Assembly (NCBI RefSeq): GCF_014269025.2
Contig: NZ_CP077094.1
Location: forward strand, 2,542,001-2,606,000
Direction of reading: 5' to 3'
Source: Pseudomonas promysalinigenes
GTDB lineage: Bacteria > Pseudomonadota > Gammaproteobacteria > Pseudomonadales > Pseudomonadaceae
DNA length: 64,000 nucleotides
Both the position numbers and the translations under genes were made by a program. Below, piece by piece: positions 63,742-64,000 of the stretch (position 1 is its first letter; every line of letters starts with the position of its first letter). The notes beneath the pieces were generated by a model. That model did no database searches and was not told the DNA's origin. It was given only the letters and a program-made list of their open reading frames with translations.

Positions 63742-64000
63742 ATGAATCCACAAGAACTCAAATCCATCCTCTCTCACGGCCTGCTTTCCTTCCCGGTCAC
63801 TGACTTCAACGCTCAAGGCGATTTCAACCAAGCCAGCTACATCAAACGCCTGGAGTGGCTGGCCCCGTACGGTGCCAGCGCACTCTTCGCCGCAGGTGGT
63901 ACGGGTGAGTTCTTCTCCCTGGCCGCCAGCGAGTACAGCCAGGTGATCAAGACCGCGGTCGACACCTGCGCCAAGTCGGTACCCATCCTCGCCGGCGTAG
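63742..64000 (+). CDS. kdgD: 5-dehydro-4-deoxyglucarate dehydratase, N-terminal part (runs off window)
   Basis: The first 86 codons of a DapA-superfamily lyase. [50 protein letters not shown] and the following VPILAGV match KdgD, which converts 5-dehydro-4-deoxyglucarate to alpha-ketoglutarate semialdehyde in glucarate/galactarate catabolism. The GGTGEFFSL motif is the family's carboxylate-binding region. An in-frame ATG four codons upstream (63730) is an alternative start. The 3' part, including the Schiff-base Lys, is outside the window. Confidence 0.9.
   Translation, partial: MNPQELKSILSHGLLSFPVTDFNAQGDFNQASYIKRLEWLAPYGASALFAAGGTGEFFSLAASEYSQVIKTAVDTCAKSVPILAGV

Overview
The window looks like chromosomal DNA of a Pseudomonas putida-group bacterium. 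The evidence is GC-rich coding sequence, pseudomonad-specific families (DUF1652, DUF1345, a MucR-like MHYT-GGDEF-EAL protein, a BdlA-like receptor, MuxABC-OpmB) and gene orders I recognise from P. putida: mcpP-uppP-DUF1294-LysR-azoR, and the D-lysine cluster ending at kdgD. No rRNA, tRNA, CRISPR array or insertion sequence was seen. Both ends cut through genes: an ABC-F ATPase on the left and kdgD on the right.

Layout. 1-9220: ABC-F end, MFS transporter, secreted alpha/beta hydrolase, azoR with a divergent LysR regulator, an MmcQ/YjbR protein, DUF1294-uppP, a carboxylate-type chemoreceptor (mcpP-like) behind a good sigma-28 promoter, and a pnuC/NadR-kinase-like pair for NAD precursor salvage. 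9440-18580: a complete fapABCDEF functional-amyloid operon with a candidate sigma-54 promoter, followed by an LTA-synthase/sulfatase-family membrane enzyme and a convergent VpsR-like sigma-54 activator. 19290-29200: aerobic cobalamin genes. One arm (minus strand) is cobW-cobN-ChlI-like-ChlD-like, the other (plus strand) is cbtB-cbtA-cobE-cobM-DUF1272. Each arm has its own cobalamin riboswitch, and between the two lies a very large inverted repeat plus a (CAAGAG)n tract. 29370-34590: a BvgAS/EvgAS-like two-component pair and a BdlA-like soluble chemoreceptor. 34700-37930: the gluconate regulon gntR, gntK, gntP, with three near-identical 14-bp operators. 38000-42815: small secreted protein, solitary tyrosine recombinase, DUF1345, DUF1652 and a c-di-GMP enzyme. 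43067-52057: muxABC-opmB RND efflux operon. 52286-64000: tpx, then a D-lysine/amino-acid catabolic block (permease, aminotransferase, dpkA, RpiR regulator, ABC transporter, amaD, C26 peptidase) and the start of kdgD.

How the parts work together. The fap genes encode amyloid subunits (FapB, FapC), a C39 protease (FapD), an outer-membrane pore (FapF) and accessory proteins (FapA, FapE). The MucR-like and BdlA-like proteins are also of biofilm type. The cobalamin arms combine cobalt uptake, cobalt insertion and ring methylation under B12 feedback. In the D-lysine block an imported amino acid would be oxidised by AmaD (or transaminated) to a cyclic imine and reduced by DpkA to L-pipecolate.

The least explained features are the FapC linker (about 270 residues, two compositional zones, no cysteine in the protein), the sigma-54 promoter/activator pairing at the fap locus, the giant palindrome between two divergent riboswitches, and the solitary recombinase. 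All functional statements rest on reading motifs and gene order; no database search was possible.
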